A stretch of DNA of 64,000 bases from positions 77,244-141,243 of the forward strand of contig CAWISG010000001.1 in the NCBI GenBank assembly GCA_963838735.1, in the 5' to 3' direction. The notes beneath the pieces were generated by a model. The model was not told where the DNA came from. It did no database searches and saw nothing but the letters and a program-made list of their open reading frames with translations. Positions 48,385-57,110 of this stretch are shown here, one piece after another (within the stretch, counting starts at the first letter, position 1; each line of letters begins with the position of its first letter). A program made the position numbers and the translations under genes. This stretch comes from Parerythrobacter_A sp963838735 (lineage in GTDB: Bacteria > Pseudomonadota > Alphaproteobacteria > Sphingomonadales > Sphingomonadaceae).

Positions 48385-49176
48385 GTGGCAGCCGAAGCGG
48401 CAGGCGAACCGGCCAAGGTCGACCCGATGTACCAGTTTACCATTCAGCCCTTTACTGAATGGGAAATGGCCGGGATCGACATATCCTTTACCAACAGCGC
48501 GTTGTGGATGATGATTACCACGGTGCTGCTGTTCGTGTTCATGATCGGTGGGATGAAGCGCGAGCTGGTGCCCGGCCGCTGGCAGATGGCTGTTGAAAGC
48601 GTTACCGGCTTCATCGACGATATGCTGGAAACCAATATCGGCAAGGGCGGGCGCAAATATGTGCCTTACATCTTTTCGCTATTTATGTTCATCCTGTTCG
48701 CCAACCTTCTTGGTTTGGTGCCGGTCGGCCTCGTCGGCATCCACCCGTTCACCTTCACTAGCCACTTTAGCGTTACCGGCGTGCTTGCCGTACTCAGCTT
48801 TTCCATCGTGCTGATCGTTGGCTTCGCGAAGCACGGGCTGAAGTTCTTCACCCTGTTCATTCCCGAAGGCACACCGCTGCCGATGGTGCCGCCGATCTTC
48901 CTTATTGAGCTCGTGTCGTTTCTGGTGCGCCCGTTCAGTCTGGCGCTGCGCCTGTTCGTGGCGATGATGGCGGGGCACATCCTGTTGAAGGTGTTGTCCA
49001 CATTTGTCATCGACGGCACCAATGCCGGGCCGCTATGGGGTGTGGTAATCGGCCTGCCGAGCCTGCTGCTGATGATCGGCATCAGCGCGCTGGAAATTCT
49101 GGTGGCCGGCATCCAGGCCTATGTTTTTGCCCTTTTGACGTCGCTGTATATCGCCGACGCCGAAAACCTTCACTAA
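48385..49176 (+). CDS. atpB: F0F1 ATP synthase subunit a
   Basis: 263 aa with five to six helices. Essential half-channel arginine in the LRPFSLALRLFVAMMAGHILL segment; FTEWEMAGIDISFTNSALW at the N-terminus and IAGIQAYVFALLTSLYI-like ending (VAGIQAYVFALLTSLYIADA). GTG 48385 has AGGGA upstream; the internal ATG at 48427 is an alternative. Subunit a carries protons to and from the c-ring. Confidence 0.95.
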   Translation: MAAEAAGEPAKVDPMYQFTIQPFTEWEMAGIDISFTNSALWMMITTVLLFVFMIGGMKRELVPGRWQMAVESVTGFIDDMLETNIGKGGRKYVPYIFSLFMFILFANLLGLVPVGLVGIHPFTFTSHFSVTGVLAVLSFSIVLIVGFAKHGLKFFTLFIPEGTPLPMVPPIFLIELVSFLVRPFSLALRLFVAMMAGHILLKVLSTFVIDGTNAGPLWGVVIGLPSLLLMIGISALEILVAGIQAYVFALLTSLYIADAENLH

Positions 49177-49208
49177 CCTCAAGACGCGTTTTTACAGGAG
49201 AATATATC

Positions 49209-49433
49209 ATGGAAGCAGAAGCTGCAAAGCTGCTCGGTGCAGGCCTCGCCGCAATCGGTGCGGGGCTCGCCTCGATCGGCGTGGGTAACGTGTTCGCAAA
49301 GTATCTCGAGGGCGCGCTGCGCAATCCGGGTGCGGCCGACAGTCAGCAGGGCCGCCTGTTCATCGGTTTCGCCGGTGCCGAGCTGCTTGGCTTGCTCGCG
49401 TTCGTTATCGCCATCCTGCTGATCTTCCAATAA
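49209..49433 (+). CDS. atpE: F0F1 ATP synthase subunit c
   Basis: 74 aa, two helices with the polar loop RNPGA. The ion-binding carboxylate is E58 in FAGAELLGL. No Na+ signature residues (Gln and Ser pair) are evident around it, which suggests protons. GGAG lies before ATG 49209. A strong hairpin follows at 49446-49485. Confidence 0.97.
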   Translation: MEAEAAKLLGAGLAAIGAGLASIGVGNVFAKYLEGALRNPGAADSQQGRLFIGFAGAELLGLLAFVIAILLIFQ

Positions 49434-49445
49434 GAGAAACGGGAG

Positions 49446-49485
49446 CGGGGTGCGGCCCGATACGGGCGCACCCCGCGCCGTTTTT
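49446..49485 (+). terminator. Hairpin with T-run between atpE and atpF'
   Basis: Arms CGGGGTGCGGCCCG and CGGGCGCACCCCG pair with one bulged G and a three-base loop; after six more bases there is TTTTT. It may act as a partial terminator or as an mRNA-stability element that leaves more atpE than atpF' message. Confidence 0.75.
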
Positions 49486-49519
49486 CGCTCAGTTCCTTTT
49501 GCGGTAACCGAAGGCACCC

Positions 49520-50023
49520 ATGCCCCAGATCGACCAGCTCGCCGCCACCTACCAAAGCCAGATTTTCTGGCTGCTGGTGTTTTTCGGCATAACCTTCTTC
49601 GCCATCGGGCGCGGCATGGTGCCGCGCGTGATGGAAACGGTGGCGCAACGCGACACGCAGATTGCGGCAGACCTTGCCGCTGCCGGTGACGCGCGGGCGC
49701 AGGCGGATGCCGAAGAAGAGGCATGGCGCGTACGCGAGAACGAGAACCGCGCGGCGGCGCAGGCGCTGATCGGCGATGCCAAGGCGCAGGCGGCGGCCAA
49801 GGCCGAGAAGACTGTCGCGGCGGCGCAGAAGCGGCTCGATACCAAGCTGGCCAAGGCCGAAGCCGAGATCGAGGAAGCCCGTAAGGCCGCCTTGGTCGAG
49901 GTAGAAGGCGTGGCTGTAGAAGCGACGCAGGACATCGTGGCCCGTCTGGCGGGGCTAAAGATTACCAGGCCTACCGCCAAATCGGCGGTGAAGCAGGCGA
50001 TGACCGGTGGCGCCCGTGGCTAA
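49520..50023 (+). CDS. atpF': F0F1 ATP synthase subunit b'
   Basis: 167 aa. One N-terminal helix (IFWLLVFFGITFFAIGRGMVPRV) then a long alanine-rich coiled coil (AAGDARAQADAEEEAWRVRE... KLAKAEAEIEEARKAALVEV). Together with b it forms the peripheral stalk; heterodimeric b/b' is typical for alphaproteobacteria. The 3' end overlaps the next gene by 17 nt. Confidence 0.95.
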   Translation: MPQIDQLAATYQSQIFWLLVFFGITFFAIGRGMVPRVMETVAQRDTQIAADLAAAGDARAQADAEEEAWRVRENENRAAAQALIGDAKAQAAAKAEKTVAAAQKRLDTKLAKAEAEIEEARKAALVEVEGVAVEATQDIVARLAGLKITRPTAKSAVKQAMTGGARG

Positions 50024-50582
50024 TTCCCTGCCTGAAGCGTTCGCCACCGACACCGCCGATGCGGCGGTCTCGATGGCCGATGACACGGTGAAGCATATCG
50101 AGCCTGAGCTGTTCGGCATGGCACCGTATCAGGTCGTTGCCGTGGCAATGTTGCTGCTGATCCTCATCATGGTGTGGAAGAAGGTTCCGGCGCTCGTTAC
50201 CGGCGGGCTGGACGGCAGGATTGCCGCCATTCGCGAACAGCTGGACGAAGCCAAGGCCTTGCGCGCCGAGGCCGAGGCTCTGCGCGCCGAGTATGCTGCC
50301 AAGATCGCCGGTGCCGAACAGGACGCCGCCGCGATGATGGACAATGCCAGGCGCGAAGCGGACACGCTGCTCGCCAAGGCGGAAGCCGACAGCGCCGCGA
50401 TGGTCGAACGGCGCAAGGCGATGGCGGAAAGCAAGATCGCCGGTGCCGAACGCGAAGCTATCGCCGAAGTGCGCGCCCGCGCCGCCGAAGCTGCCGCGCA
50501 GGCATCTCGTACCGTCATCGCCGACAAATACGATGCGGCAGCGGATCGTTCGGTCGCGGACGAGGTTATCGCCGCAATTTGA
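50007..50582 (+). CDS. atpF: F0F1 ATP synthase subunit b
   Basis: 191 aa. N-terminal polar segment, one helix (YQVVAVAMLLLILIMVWKKVPALV), then coiled coil with ALRAEAEALRAEYAAKIAGAEQDAAAM. GTG 50007 or GTG 50016 are both inside the end of atpF', so start is by coupling. It completes the F0 operon; the F1 genes are not in the window, as usual for this group. Confidence 0.92.
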   Translation: MAPVANSLPEAFATDTADAAVSMADDTVKHIEPELFGMAPYQVVAVAMLLLILIMVWKKVPALVTGGLDGRIAAIREQLDEAKALRAEAEALRAEYAAKIAGAEQDAAAMMDNARREADTLLAKAEADSAAMVERRKAMAESKIAGAEREAIAEVRARAAEAAAQASRTVIADKYDAAADRSVADEVIAAI

Positions 50583-50586
50583 GCCG

Positions 50587-51573
50587 CTACGGAGCCTCGT
50601 TCGGCTCGAAGACGACCTTTCCCATGACTTCGCCTGCCGCCATCGCGCCGTAGCCGTCGCGCCATTGCGATAGCGGAAGCACGCGGTCGATGACCGGCGC
50701 AATTCGTCCCTGTGCCGCGAGGCTGGCGATTTCCCGCCCAACGGCCGTGCCGCGCCCGGGGAAGCGCCGCGCATATTCTCCGGCGCGCACTCCGACTACA
50801 CTGAACCCCTTTATCAGTGGGATATTGGCAGGAACGCTGGCAATCCGCCCCGCGACGAAGCCGATGATCTGCACCTGTCCGCCGAACGCGACGCAGCGGG
50901 TGCTTTCATCGAACACGTCGCCGCCGACCGGATCGAACACGATATCGCACAGCGCGCCATCGGTGATGTCTGCTACGGCGTCGCGGAAACGGCCTTCGTT
51001 CAAGATGACATGTTCCGCGCGCGCCACGGTCCGCATTCGCTCGATTTTTCCGGCCCGATGCGTGGTCGCGATCACCCGCGCGCCCAGCGCCGTCGCCAGA
51101 TCGCAGGCAGCCATGCCGACACCGCCGCTCGCGCCGTGGACCAGCACCCATTGCCCTGCGCGCAGCCTGCCGAACTCGACCAGTGCGGTGTATGCGGTGC
51201 GATAGGCCACGCCCAGCGCGGCGGCGGTTGTAACGTCCAACCCTGTCGGGATAGCCTGCATCATAGCCTCGGGTACAGCGCAGACCTGCGCGAAGCAGCC
51301 GGTCTTCATGCCGCCCATAACTGGGTCGCCAATGGCAAACGCGCTGTCAGGCCCTGTCTCGATGACCTCGCCTGCCATTTCCATTCCCGCGGTGAAAGGA
51401 AGCGCCGGTTTGAACTGGTATGCGCCGCGCGACATCAGCAGGTCGGGATGGTTCAGGGCTGCGGCTCGGACCCGCACCAGCACCTGGCCAACGGCGCGTT
51501 CCGGCACTGGAACATCGCGCAAGGCCACCCCGGAGAGGTCGCCCGACAGCGCCTCGACCCGCAGTGCCTGCAT
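50587..51573 (-). CDS. NADPH:quinone oxidoreductase family protein (zinc-independent MDR)
   Basis: 328 aa. GroES-like N-terminal domain (VLVRVRAAALNHPDLLMSRGAYQFKPALPFTAGMEMAGEV) and Rossmann domain (VLVHGASGGVGMAACDLATALGARVI). No catalytic zinc cysteines, matching quinone oxidoreductase (QOR)-type reductases that use NADPH. Substrate unknown. It ends 4 nt from the atpF stop and is convergent with it; gloB lies upstream on the same strand with 20 nt between. Confidence 0.87.
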   Translation of the reverse strand: MQALRVEALSGDLSGVALRDVPVPERAVGQVLVRVRAAALNHPDLLMSRGAYQFKPALPFTAGMEMAGEVIETGPDSAFAIGDPVMGGMKTGCFAQVCAVPEAMMQAIPTGLDVTTAAALGVAYRTAYTALVEFGRLRAGQWVLVHGASGGVGMAACDLATALGARVIATTHRAGKIERMRTVARAEHVILNEGRFRDAVADITDGALCDIVFDPVGGDVFDESTRCVAFGGQVQIIGFVAGRIASVPANIPLIKGFSVVGVRAGEYARRFPGRGTAVGREIASLAAQGRIAPVIDRVLPLSQWRDGYGAMAAGEVMGKVVFEPNEAP

Positions 51574-51593
51574 CCACGCTGGAACGGCTTGGG

Positions 51594-52349
51594 TCAGAAA
51601 TTGTCCTTGGCCGCGCGCAGGGCCGCAAAGGTCTCGGCCGGATTGTCACCGCCCCACTTCGCCGCAAGCACCGGATCGTCGGCGCGCAGGAACGGGTTGG
51701 TCGCGAGTTCGCGGTCGAGCTGGGTCGGAACGGTTGGTTCGTCCTTCGCCCGCATTGCATCGATCTGCGCGGCGTAGCGTTGCAGAGCCGCGTTGTCGGG
51801 GTCGGCATGCAGCGCAAAGGCAGCATTAGCCTGCGTATATTCATGCGCGCAATACAGCGTGGTCTCGGGCGGCATCGCTTTTATGCGTTGCAAGCTGGCC
51901 CAGAACTGATCCGCCGTCCCTTCGAACATCCGCCCGCAACCCAGCGCGAACACGCTGTCGCCCACGAAGCAGATACCCGCCTCGGCCAAGTGGAATGCGA
52001 CGTGCCCGTGCGTGTGCCCGCCTACGTCGATGACGGTGGCGGCATGCGCGCCCAGCGTCACGGTGTCGCCGTCAGCCAACACCCGATCCGGTGCGTCGAT
52101 CCGCTCTACTTCGGCAGGGCCGACGACGTGGCACCCGGTCGCCTCGCGCAACGCCTTGTTCCCGCCGGCGTGATCGGGATGCCAGTGGGTGTTCCAGATC
52201 TGTGTGATCCGCCACCCCTTCGCCTCCGCCTCGCGCAGATAGGCAGCGGCATCAGGCGTATCGATGCAGGCGGATTCACCGCTATCGGTGTCGTGCAGCA
52301 GGAAGCCGTAATTGTCGTTGAGGCAGGGGAACTGGTGAACCTGAAGCAT
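51594..52349 (-). CDS. gloB: Hydroxyacylglutathione hydrolase (glyoxalase II)
   Basis: 251 aa metallo-beta-lactamase fold. Metal site THWHPDH (H55, H57, D59, H60), GHTHGHVAFHL, FVGDSVFALGCGRMFEGTA and the C-terminal glutathione-binding FLRADDPVLAAKWG. It hydrolyses S-D-lactoylglutathione, completing methylglyoxal detoxification. No glyoxalase I gene in the window. Confidence 0.94.
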   Translation of the reverse strand: MLQVHQFPCLNDNYGFLLHDTDSGESACIDTPDAAAYLREAEAKGWRITQIWNTHWHPDHAGGNKALREATGCHVVGPAEVERIDAPDRVLADGDTVTLGAHAATVIDVGGHTHGHVAFHLAEAGICFVGDSVFALGCGRMFEGTADQFWASLQRIKAMPPETTLYCAHEYTQANAAFALHADPDNAALQRYAAQIDAMRAKDEPTVPTQLDRELATNPFLRADDPVLAAKWGGDNPAETFAALRAAKDNF

Positions 52350-52634
52350 TGGCGCATCCTAAACGCCAATGGCGACGCAGGAAAGGCCTGCCGCTTCGAA
52401 TGGGAAGGGCGGGCCTATTTTTAGCGAATCCAGGCTATCGGCTGAACCCCTTGCAAAGGCAGGGGTCTCGTTCAGACGCGCGCGACCTGCTGGCTGGAGA
52501 TCGCAAAGCACGTTGCGCTAAGCGTCCGCCGCGCGAGCGTCGCAAGCGCGACCGCGCGCCCGCAGCGGGTCCGCAGCGATGCGGAGGACGTCCAGCGAGG
52601 AGGTTCGCCCGGATGGGCGAACCCCCACAAAACA
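52350..52634. other. Non-coding spacer downstream of rpsA with hairpin
   Basis: 285 nt without a credible gene. A perfect 9-bp hairpin (GGTTCGCCC, loop GGAT less pairing, GGGCGAACC) is at 52602-52623, just after the rpsA stop; no T-run follows on the minus strand, so it may be an mRNA 3'-end stabiliser. The rest is arginine-codon-like GC-rich sequence with several CGCGCG runs. Confidence 0.55.
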
Positions 52635-54356
52635 TCAGTCTTCCTTCTTCTTCAGCGCTTCGCCGAGGATGTCGCCGAGCGATGCGCCCGAATCGGAGGA
52701 ACCGAACTGCTGTACGGCTTCCTTCTCCTCGGCGATCTGGCGGGCCTTGATGCTGAAGTTGGGCTTCTTGGACCGGTCGAAGCCGGTGACCATCGCATCC
52801 ACCTTCGCGCCGGCCTGGAACCGGTCGGGGCGCTGCTCGTCGCGGTCGCGGCCGAGGTCCGAACGCTTGACGAAACCGGTCGCGCCGTCGTCGCCGACCT
52901 GCACTTCCAAGCCGCCGTCGCGCACTTCCAGCACGGTTACAGTGACGACATCGCCACGCTTGACCGAGCCTTCGGCGGAACCCTCGGCAGAAGGCGCACC
53001 CTTTTCAAGCTGCTTCATGCCCAGGCTGATGCGTTCCTTGTCGGTATCGACGTCCAGAACGATGGCCTGCACTTCCTCGCCCTTGCGATGCAACGCGAGG
53101 GCGTCTTCACCCGATATGCCCCACGCGATGTCGGACATGTGGACCATGCCATCCACGTCGCCGTCGAGGCCCACGAACAGGCCGAATTCGGTGGCGTTCT
53201 TGACTTCGCCCGACACCGTTGCGCCGACCGGGAACTTCTCCGCGAAGTCTTCCCACGGATTGCCCATTGCCTGCTTCAGGCCGAGCGAGATGCGGCGCTT
53301 CTCGCTATCGACTTCCAGCACGACCACTTCGACTTCCTGCGACGTGCTGACGATCTTGCCAGGATGGACGTTCTTCTTGGTCCAGCTCATTTCGGAAACG
53401 TGGACCAGCCCTTCGATGCCCGGTTCCAGTTCCACGAACGCGCCGTATTCGGTGATGTTGGTGACGGTACCGGTCATCTTGGCATCGACAGGGTATTTCG
53501 CACCCACGCCATCCCAGGGATCGCTTTCCAACTGCTTCATGCCCAAGCTGATCCGCTGCGTTTCCGCGTTGATGCGGATGATCTGCACGGTAACGGTCTG
53601 GCCGATCTCGATCACTTCGCTGGGGTGGTTAACCCGCTTGTAGCTCATGTCGGTCACGTGCAGCAGGCCGTCGATCCCGCCCAGATCGACGAAGGCACCG
53701 TAGTCGGTGATGTTCTTCACCACGCCGTCGGTCACCTGACCCTCGGCCAGCTGGTCGATCAGCTCGCTGCGCTGTTCGGCGCGCGTTTCTTCCAGAATGG
53801 AGCGGCGCGAGACGACGATGTTGCCGCGGCGGCGATCCATCTTGAGAATCTGGAATGGCTGCGGAATGTCCATCAGCGGGGTGATGTCGCGCACGGGGCG
53901 AATATCGACCTGGCTGCCGGGCAGGAAGGCGACGGCGCCGTCGAGATCGACGGTAAAGCCACCCTTCACACGGCCGAAGATGCGGCCTTCGACGCGCTTC
54001 TCTTCACCGAATTCGCTTTCCAGCTTGTCCCACGCGGCTTCGCGGCGGGCGCGGTCGCGGCTGAGCATCGCTTCGCCGTCGGCATTCTCGACGCGGTCGA
54101 CATAGACTTCGACTTCGCTGCCGACTTCGAGGCCATGTTCCTGGCCGTCGCCGCGTTCGAATTCCTTGAGATCGACGCGGCCTTCGGATTTGAGACCCAC
54201 ATCGATGATGGCCTTGCCGCCTTCGATGCTGGTGACGGTGCCCTTGACGACGCGGCCTTCGAAGCCGCCATCTTCCGCGCCGCCGAGCTGCTCGTTGAGC
54301 ATGGCTTCGAAATCGTCGCGCGAGGGCATTTGTTGGTCTGAAGCTTGAGTAGCCAT
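52635..54356 (-). CDS. rpsA: 30S ribosomal protein S1
   Basis: 573 aa with six S1 (OB-fold) repeats: for example GRVKGGFTVDLDGAVAFLPGSQVD, KNITDYGAFVDLGGIDGLLHVTDMSYKRV, TNITEYGAFVELEPGIEGLVHVSEMSW and KNATEFGLFVGLDGDVDGMVHMSDIAW. S1 binds mRNA on the 30S and promotes initiation. It ends in a lysine-rich tail (LGEALKKKED). It follows cmk after a 369-nt leader, consistent with S1's known translational autoregulation. Confidence 0.96.
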   Translation of the reverse strand: MATQASDQQMPSRDDFEAMLNEQLGGAEDGGFEGRVVKGTVTSIEGGKAIIDVGLKSEGRVDLKEFERGDGQEHGLEVGSEVEVYVDRVENADGEAMLSRDRARREAAWDKLESEFGEEKRVEGRIFGRVKGGFTVDLDGAVAFLPGSQVDIRPVRDITPLMDIPQPFQILKMDRRRGNIVVSRRSILEETRAEQRSELIDQLAEGQVTDGVVKNITDYGAFVDLGGIDGLLHVTDMSYKRVNHPSEVIEIGQTVTVQIIRINAETQRISLGMKQLESDPWDGVGAKYPVDAKMTGTVTNITEYGAFVELEPGIEGLVHVSEMSWTKKNVHPGKIVSTSQEVEVVVLEVDSEKRRISLGLKQAMGNPWEDFAEKFPVGATVSGEVKNATEFGLFVGLDGDVDGMVHMSDIAWGISGEDALALHRKGEEVQAIVLDVDTDKERISLGMKQLEKGAPSAEGSAEGSVKRGDVVTVTVLEVRDGGLEVQVGDDGATGFVKRSDLGRDRDEQRPDRFQAGAKVDAMVTGFDRSKKPNFSIKARQIAEEKEAVQQFGSSDSGASLGDILGEALKKKED

Positions 54357-54725
54357 AGAGTGTATTGTGCTTTCGTTTTGCTACCGGCCGCCGGTTTTTC
54401 CGGGGTCTTTCCTCCGTGCGTATCGCGGGATTGCGGATGCACGGGCCAAGAGGGCCGAATGACCCGCCGCGACCGGATGCCGTAGCGGGTGTTTGCGGGC
54501 CAAATCCAAAGACGGGCCTGCAGACGGACGCGCGCCTAGCGGCCTTCCGGTGCGAGCGCAAGGATTCCGCATCCCGCAAGCGTTTTTGTCGGGAGACATC
54601 GACCAGGTGTTATACTGTCGATGGGGTAAAGTTCGGGTGGCCTGAAACGCCGGCTGGCTGCGGGTTATTTGCCATTCGCCGGTCTGTGTGCCGTGCATTG
54701 CGTGCGGGAAAGGCGTTGGCCGGTG
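54357..54725. other. Long rpsA leader/spacer after cmk
   Basis: 369 nt with no credible gene. Near its far end (54604-54633) is the shared element B; near the rpsA side is an ACCGGC/GCCGGT inverted repeat (54382-54395). The length suggests a separate rpsA promoter and a structured leader, as in other bacteria where S1 represses its own translation. Confidence 0.6.
54604..54633 (-). promoter_or_regulatory. Leader element B: shared with the trpA leader
   Basis: Read towards rpsA on the minus strand: AACTTTACCCC, four bases, ACAGTATAACACCTG. It matches element A at 37959-37989 in order, spacing and orientation. The TATAAC inside could be a -10 box, but no good -35 stands at the right distance. 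Confidence 0.4.
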
Positions 54726-55358
54726 TTAGCGTACCGCGCGTTCGACAATCGCGACCGCTGCGGCAATGGCGGCGTCGCGGTCCATATCGGAGGTGTCGAG
54801 CTGGACGGCGTCACCCGCGGCGGCAAGGGGGGCGTCGGTGCGCCCCGCATCGCGCGCGTCGCGGCGGCGCAGGTCGGCGGCAATGGCCTCCAAGGTGGTG
54901 TCTTCGCCGCGATCCTGCATCTCTGCAAAGCGGCGCGCGGCGCGGCTGGCGATGCTGGCGGTGATGAAGAGCTTCACGTCGGCTTCGGGCGCGATGACGG
55001 TGCCGATATCGCGCCCGTCCAGTACCGCGCCGCCCGGTTGCAAGGCAAAAGCGCGCTGCCGTTCGAACAGCGCCTGCCGCACGGCGGGGTGGACCGAGAC
55101 GCGACTGGCGAGGCTGCCGGTGCCCTCGGCGCGCAAGGCATCGTCTGCCAGCAGCGTATCGGGAAATTTCGCCGCTGCGAGCGCGTCGTTCGCATCATCG
55201 GCATTGCCGCCCGCCTGATACACCTGCCACCCGACCGCGCGATAAAGCAGACCGGTGTCGAGCAAGGGCAACCCGAACCGCGTGGCCAGCGCGCGCGAAA
55301 TGGTGCCCTTGCCCGACGCGGTGGGTCCATCGACGGCGATGATCATGCCGCTAGACAT
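54726..55358 (-). CDS. cmk: Cytidylate kinase
   Basis: 210 aa. P-loop GPTASGKGT near the N-terminus, GLPLLDTGLLYRAVGW (NMP binding), LDGRDIGTVIAPEADVKLFITA and RRRDARDAGRTDAPL (lid). It phosphorylates CMP and dCMP. ATG 55358 (MSSGMII) or 55346 (MIIAVDG) are possible. It overlaps the CBU_0592 gene by 8 nt and belongs to the aroA-cmk-rpsA cluster conserved in many proteobacteria. Confidence 0.93.
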   Translation of the reverse strand: MSSGMIIAVDGPTASGKGTISRALATRFGLPLLDTGLLYRAVGWQVYQAGGNADDANDALAAAKFPDTLLADDALRAEGTGSLASRVSVHPAVRQALFERQRAFALQPGGAVLDGRDIGTVIAPEADVKLFITASIASRAARRFAEMQDRGEDTTLEAIAADLRRRDARDAGRTDAPLAAAGDAVQLDTSDMDRDAAIAAAVAIVERAVR

Positions 55359-55623
55359 TAGCTGCTTCGCGCCGCGAGCGCATTGCTTTGGCCAGACCGA
55401 ACAGCGCGATGGCCATCCACACAATTTCCAGCACCAGCGTCGGCAGGTTGTAATTCACCGTCAGCGACACTGCGAGCAGCGCGGCGCCGATGAAATTGAC
55501 GACGTTGAACAGCACCATGTTCATCGCCTTGGCCACATTGCTGTAGGCATAGGCGGCAACGATGCAGAAACTGCCCGCGAACCCGATCAGGTCGGCAGCG
55601 AAGGGGGAGAGGTAGTCTGTCAT
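55351..55623 (-). CDS. CBU_0592 family small membrane protein
   Basis: 90 aa with three helices (DLIGFAGSFCIVAAYAYSN, MNMVLFNVVNFIGAALLAVSLT, LPTLVLEIVWMAIALFGLAKAM). It matches the uncharacterised CBU_0592 family named after a Coxiella protein. Its start overlaps the aroA stop (ATGA) and its end overlaps cmk, so it is translationally wired into this operon. Function unknown. Confidence 0.82.
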   Translation of the reverse strand: MTDYLSPFAADLIGFAGSFCIVAAYAYSNVAKAMNMVLFNVVNFIGAALLAVSLTVNYNLPTLVLEIVWMAIALFGLAKAMRSRREAANV

Positions 55624-56966
55624 GCGGTGTGTGTATCCAGCAATGTCACAAAGGTCGGGAAACTGGTGCCGATCGGCTGCGTGTCATCTATCGTCACGCC
55701 GTCATGGCTGACCAGTCCCGCTACTGCCATGCTCATGGCGATGCGGTGGTCCAGGCGGGTGGCGACGGGGCCGCCGCCCGGCAAGGGTTCGCCGCCGGTG
55801 CCGTCGATGATCAGGCCGTCCGGCGTTTCCTCCACCCGCGCGCCGATGGCGGCGAGGGCAGCGGCCATCGCGGCTAGCCGGTCGCTCTCCTTCACGCGCA
55901 ATTCGTGCAGCTCGCAAGTAACGGTGCGCCCCTTGGCCAGTGCGGCGGCGACGAACAGCACGGGAAACTCGTCGATCATGCTGGGCGCGATGGCCGGATC
56001 GACCGCGATGCCGGACAGGCGTGAATGCCGTACACGCAAATCGGCGACGGGCTCTCCGCCGACCTCGCGCGGATCGAGCGTCTCGATATCAGCGCCCATG
56101 TCGCGCAGCACACCGACAAGGCCGGCGCGGGTCGGGTTCATGCCGACATTTTCCACGATCAAATCGCTGCCTTCCACCAGCAGTGCGGCCACGATGAAGA
56201 AAGCGGCGGAGGACGGGTCGCCCGGTACTTCGATAGTCTGCGGTCGCAAATCCGCTTCGCCGCGCAGCGTGATGGTACGTTCGCCGCCCGCCTCCGTTAC
56301 CCACAGATCCGCACCGAAGCCGCGCAGCATCCGTTCGCTGTGGTCGCGGGTCGGCACCGGTTCGATCACGTTGGTGATCCCCGGCGTATTGAGCGCGGCA
56401 AGCAGGATGGCGCTTTTGACCTGGGCGCTGGCGACGGGCAGGCGATACGTGACGGGAACGGCAGGCAGGCAGCCTTCCATCATCAGCGGCAGGGTGTTTC
56501 CGGGCGAAGGTGTGAACGATGCGCCCATCTGCGTCAGCGGTTCGATCACGCGGCCCATCGGGCGCGCAGACAGGCTGGCATCGCCAATGAAAGCCGCCGT
56601 GATGCCGTGGCTAGCGATCAGGCCCATCAGCAGGCGGGTGGAGGTGCCGCTATTGCCCATATCCAGCGCCTGTGCGGGTTGCAGCAGGCTGCCGACGCCG
56701 ACGCCGTGGATCGACCACATGCCGCTTTTCTCGCGTGCGATCGTCGCGCCCATCTGGCGCAGGGCGGTGGCGGTTGCCAGCACGTCTTCGCCTTCCAGCA
56801 GGCCCGACACGCGCGTTTCGCCAATCGCAAGCGCTCCCAGTATCAGCGCGCGATGGCTGATCGACTTGTCGCCCGGCACGCGCAACCGCCCTGTCAACGG
56901 CCCTGTCGGCGCGAAACGGGCAGGAGTGGGGCCGGACAGCATGCGCGCCGCTTTGACAGCGCGCAT
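55620..56966 (-). CDS. aroA: 3-phosphoshikimate 1-carboxyvinyltransferase (EPSP synthase)
   Basis: 448 aa. N-terminal LTGRLRVPGDKSISHRALILGALA, LDMGNSGTSTRLLMGLIA, RPMGRVIEPLTQMGA, and ESDRLAAMAAALAAIGARVEE. The LxGNAGTxxR region reads MGNSGTSTRL, a class II-like variant found in many alphaproteobacteria. It makes EPSP for chorismate, the precursor of tryptophan whose late genes are at 37-40 kb. ATG 56966 precedes a typical N-terminus; an alternative start would be internal. Confidence 0.95.
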   Translation of the reverse strand: MRAVKAARMLSGPTPARFAPTGPLTGRLRVPGDKSISHRALILGALAIGETRVSGLLEGEDVLATATALRQMGATIAREKSGMWSIHGVGVGSLLQPAQALDMGNSGTSTRLLMGLIASHGITAAFIGDASLSARPMGRVIEPLTQMGASFTPSPGNTLPLMMEGCLPAVPVTYRLPVASAQVKSAILLAALNTPGITNVIEPVPTRDHSERMLRGFGADLWVTEAGGERTITLRGEADLRPQTIEVPGDPSSAAFFIVAALLVEGSDLIVENVGMNPTRAGLVGVLRDMGADIETLDPREVGGEPVADLRVRHSRLSGIAVDPAIAPSMIDEFPVLFVAAALAKGRTVTCELHELRVKESDRLAAMAAALAAIGARVEETPDGLIIDGTGGEPLPGGGPVATRLDHRIAMSMAVAGLVSHDGVTIDDTQPIGTSFPTFVTLLDTHTA

Positions 56967-57110
56967 ACCCTATGGCAAGGCGCGCCACCTTCATCCGCGC
57001 GGCGCTTGATTCACGGGGTGGCACGCCCCACGTCTCGCACTCGCAACATCCGTAATTTCCCGCCTGCCGCAGTTCAGCGCGCGAGGCCGAGCAAACCAAT
57101 AGGAACTGTC

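Noticed and set aside
52349..52750. A 133-residue arginine-rich plus-strand frame
   Set aside because: It runs into rpsA antisense and reflects the GC-rich spacer.
53088..54341. A 417-residue plus-strand frame
   Set aside because: Antisense of rpsA, whose S1 repeats are unmistakable.
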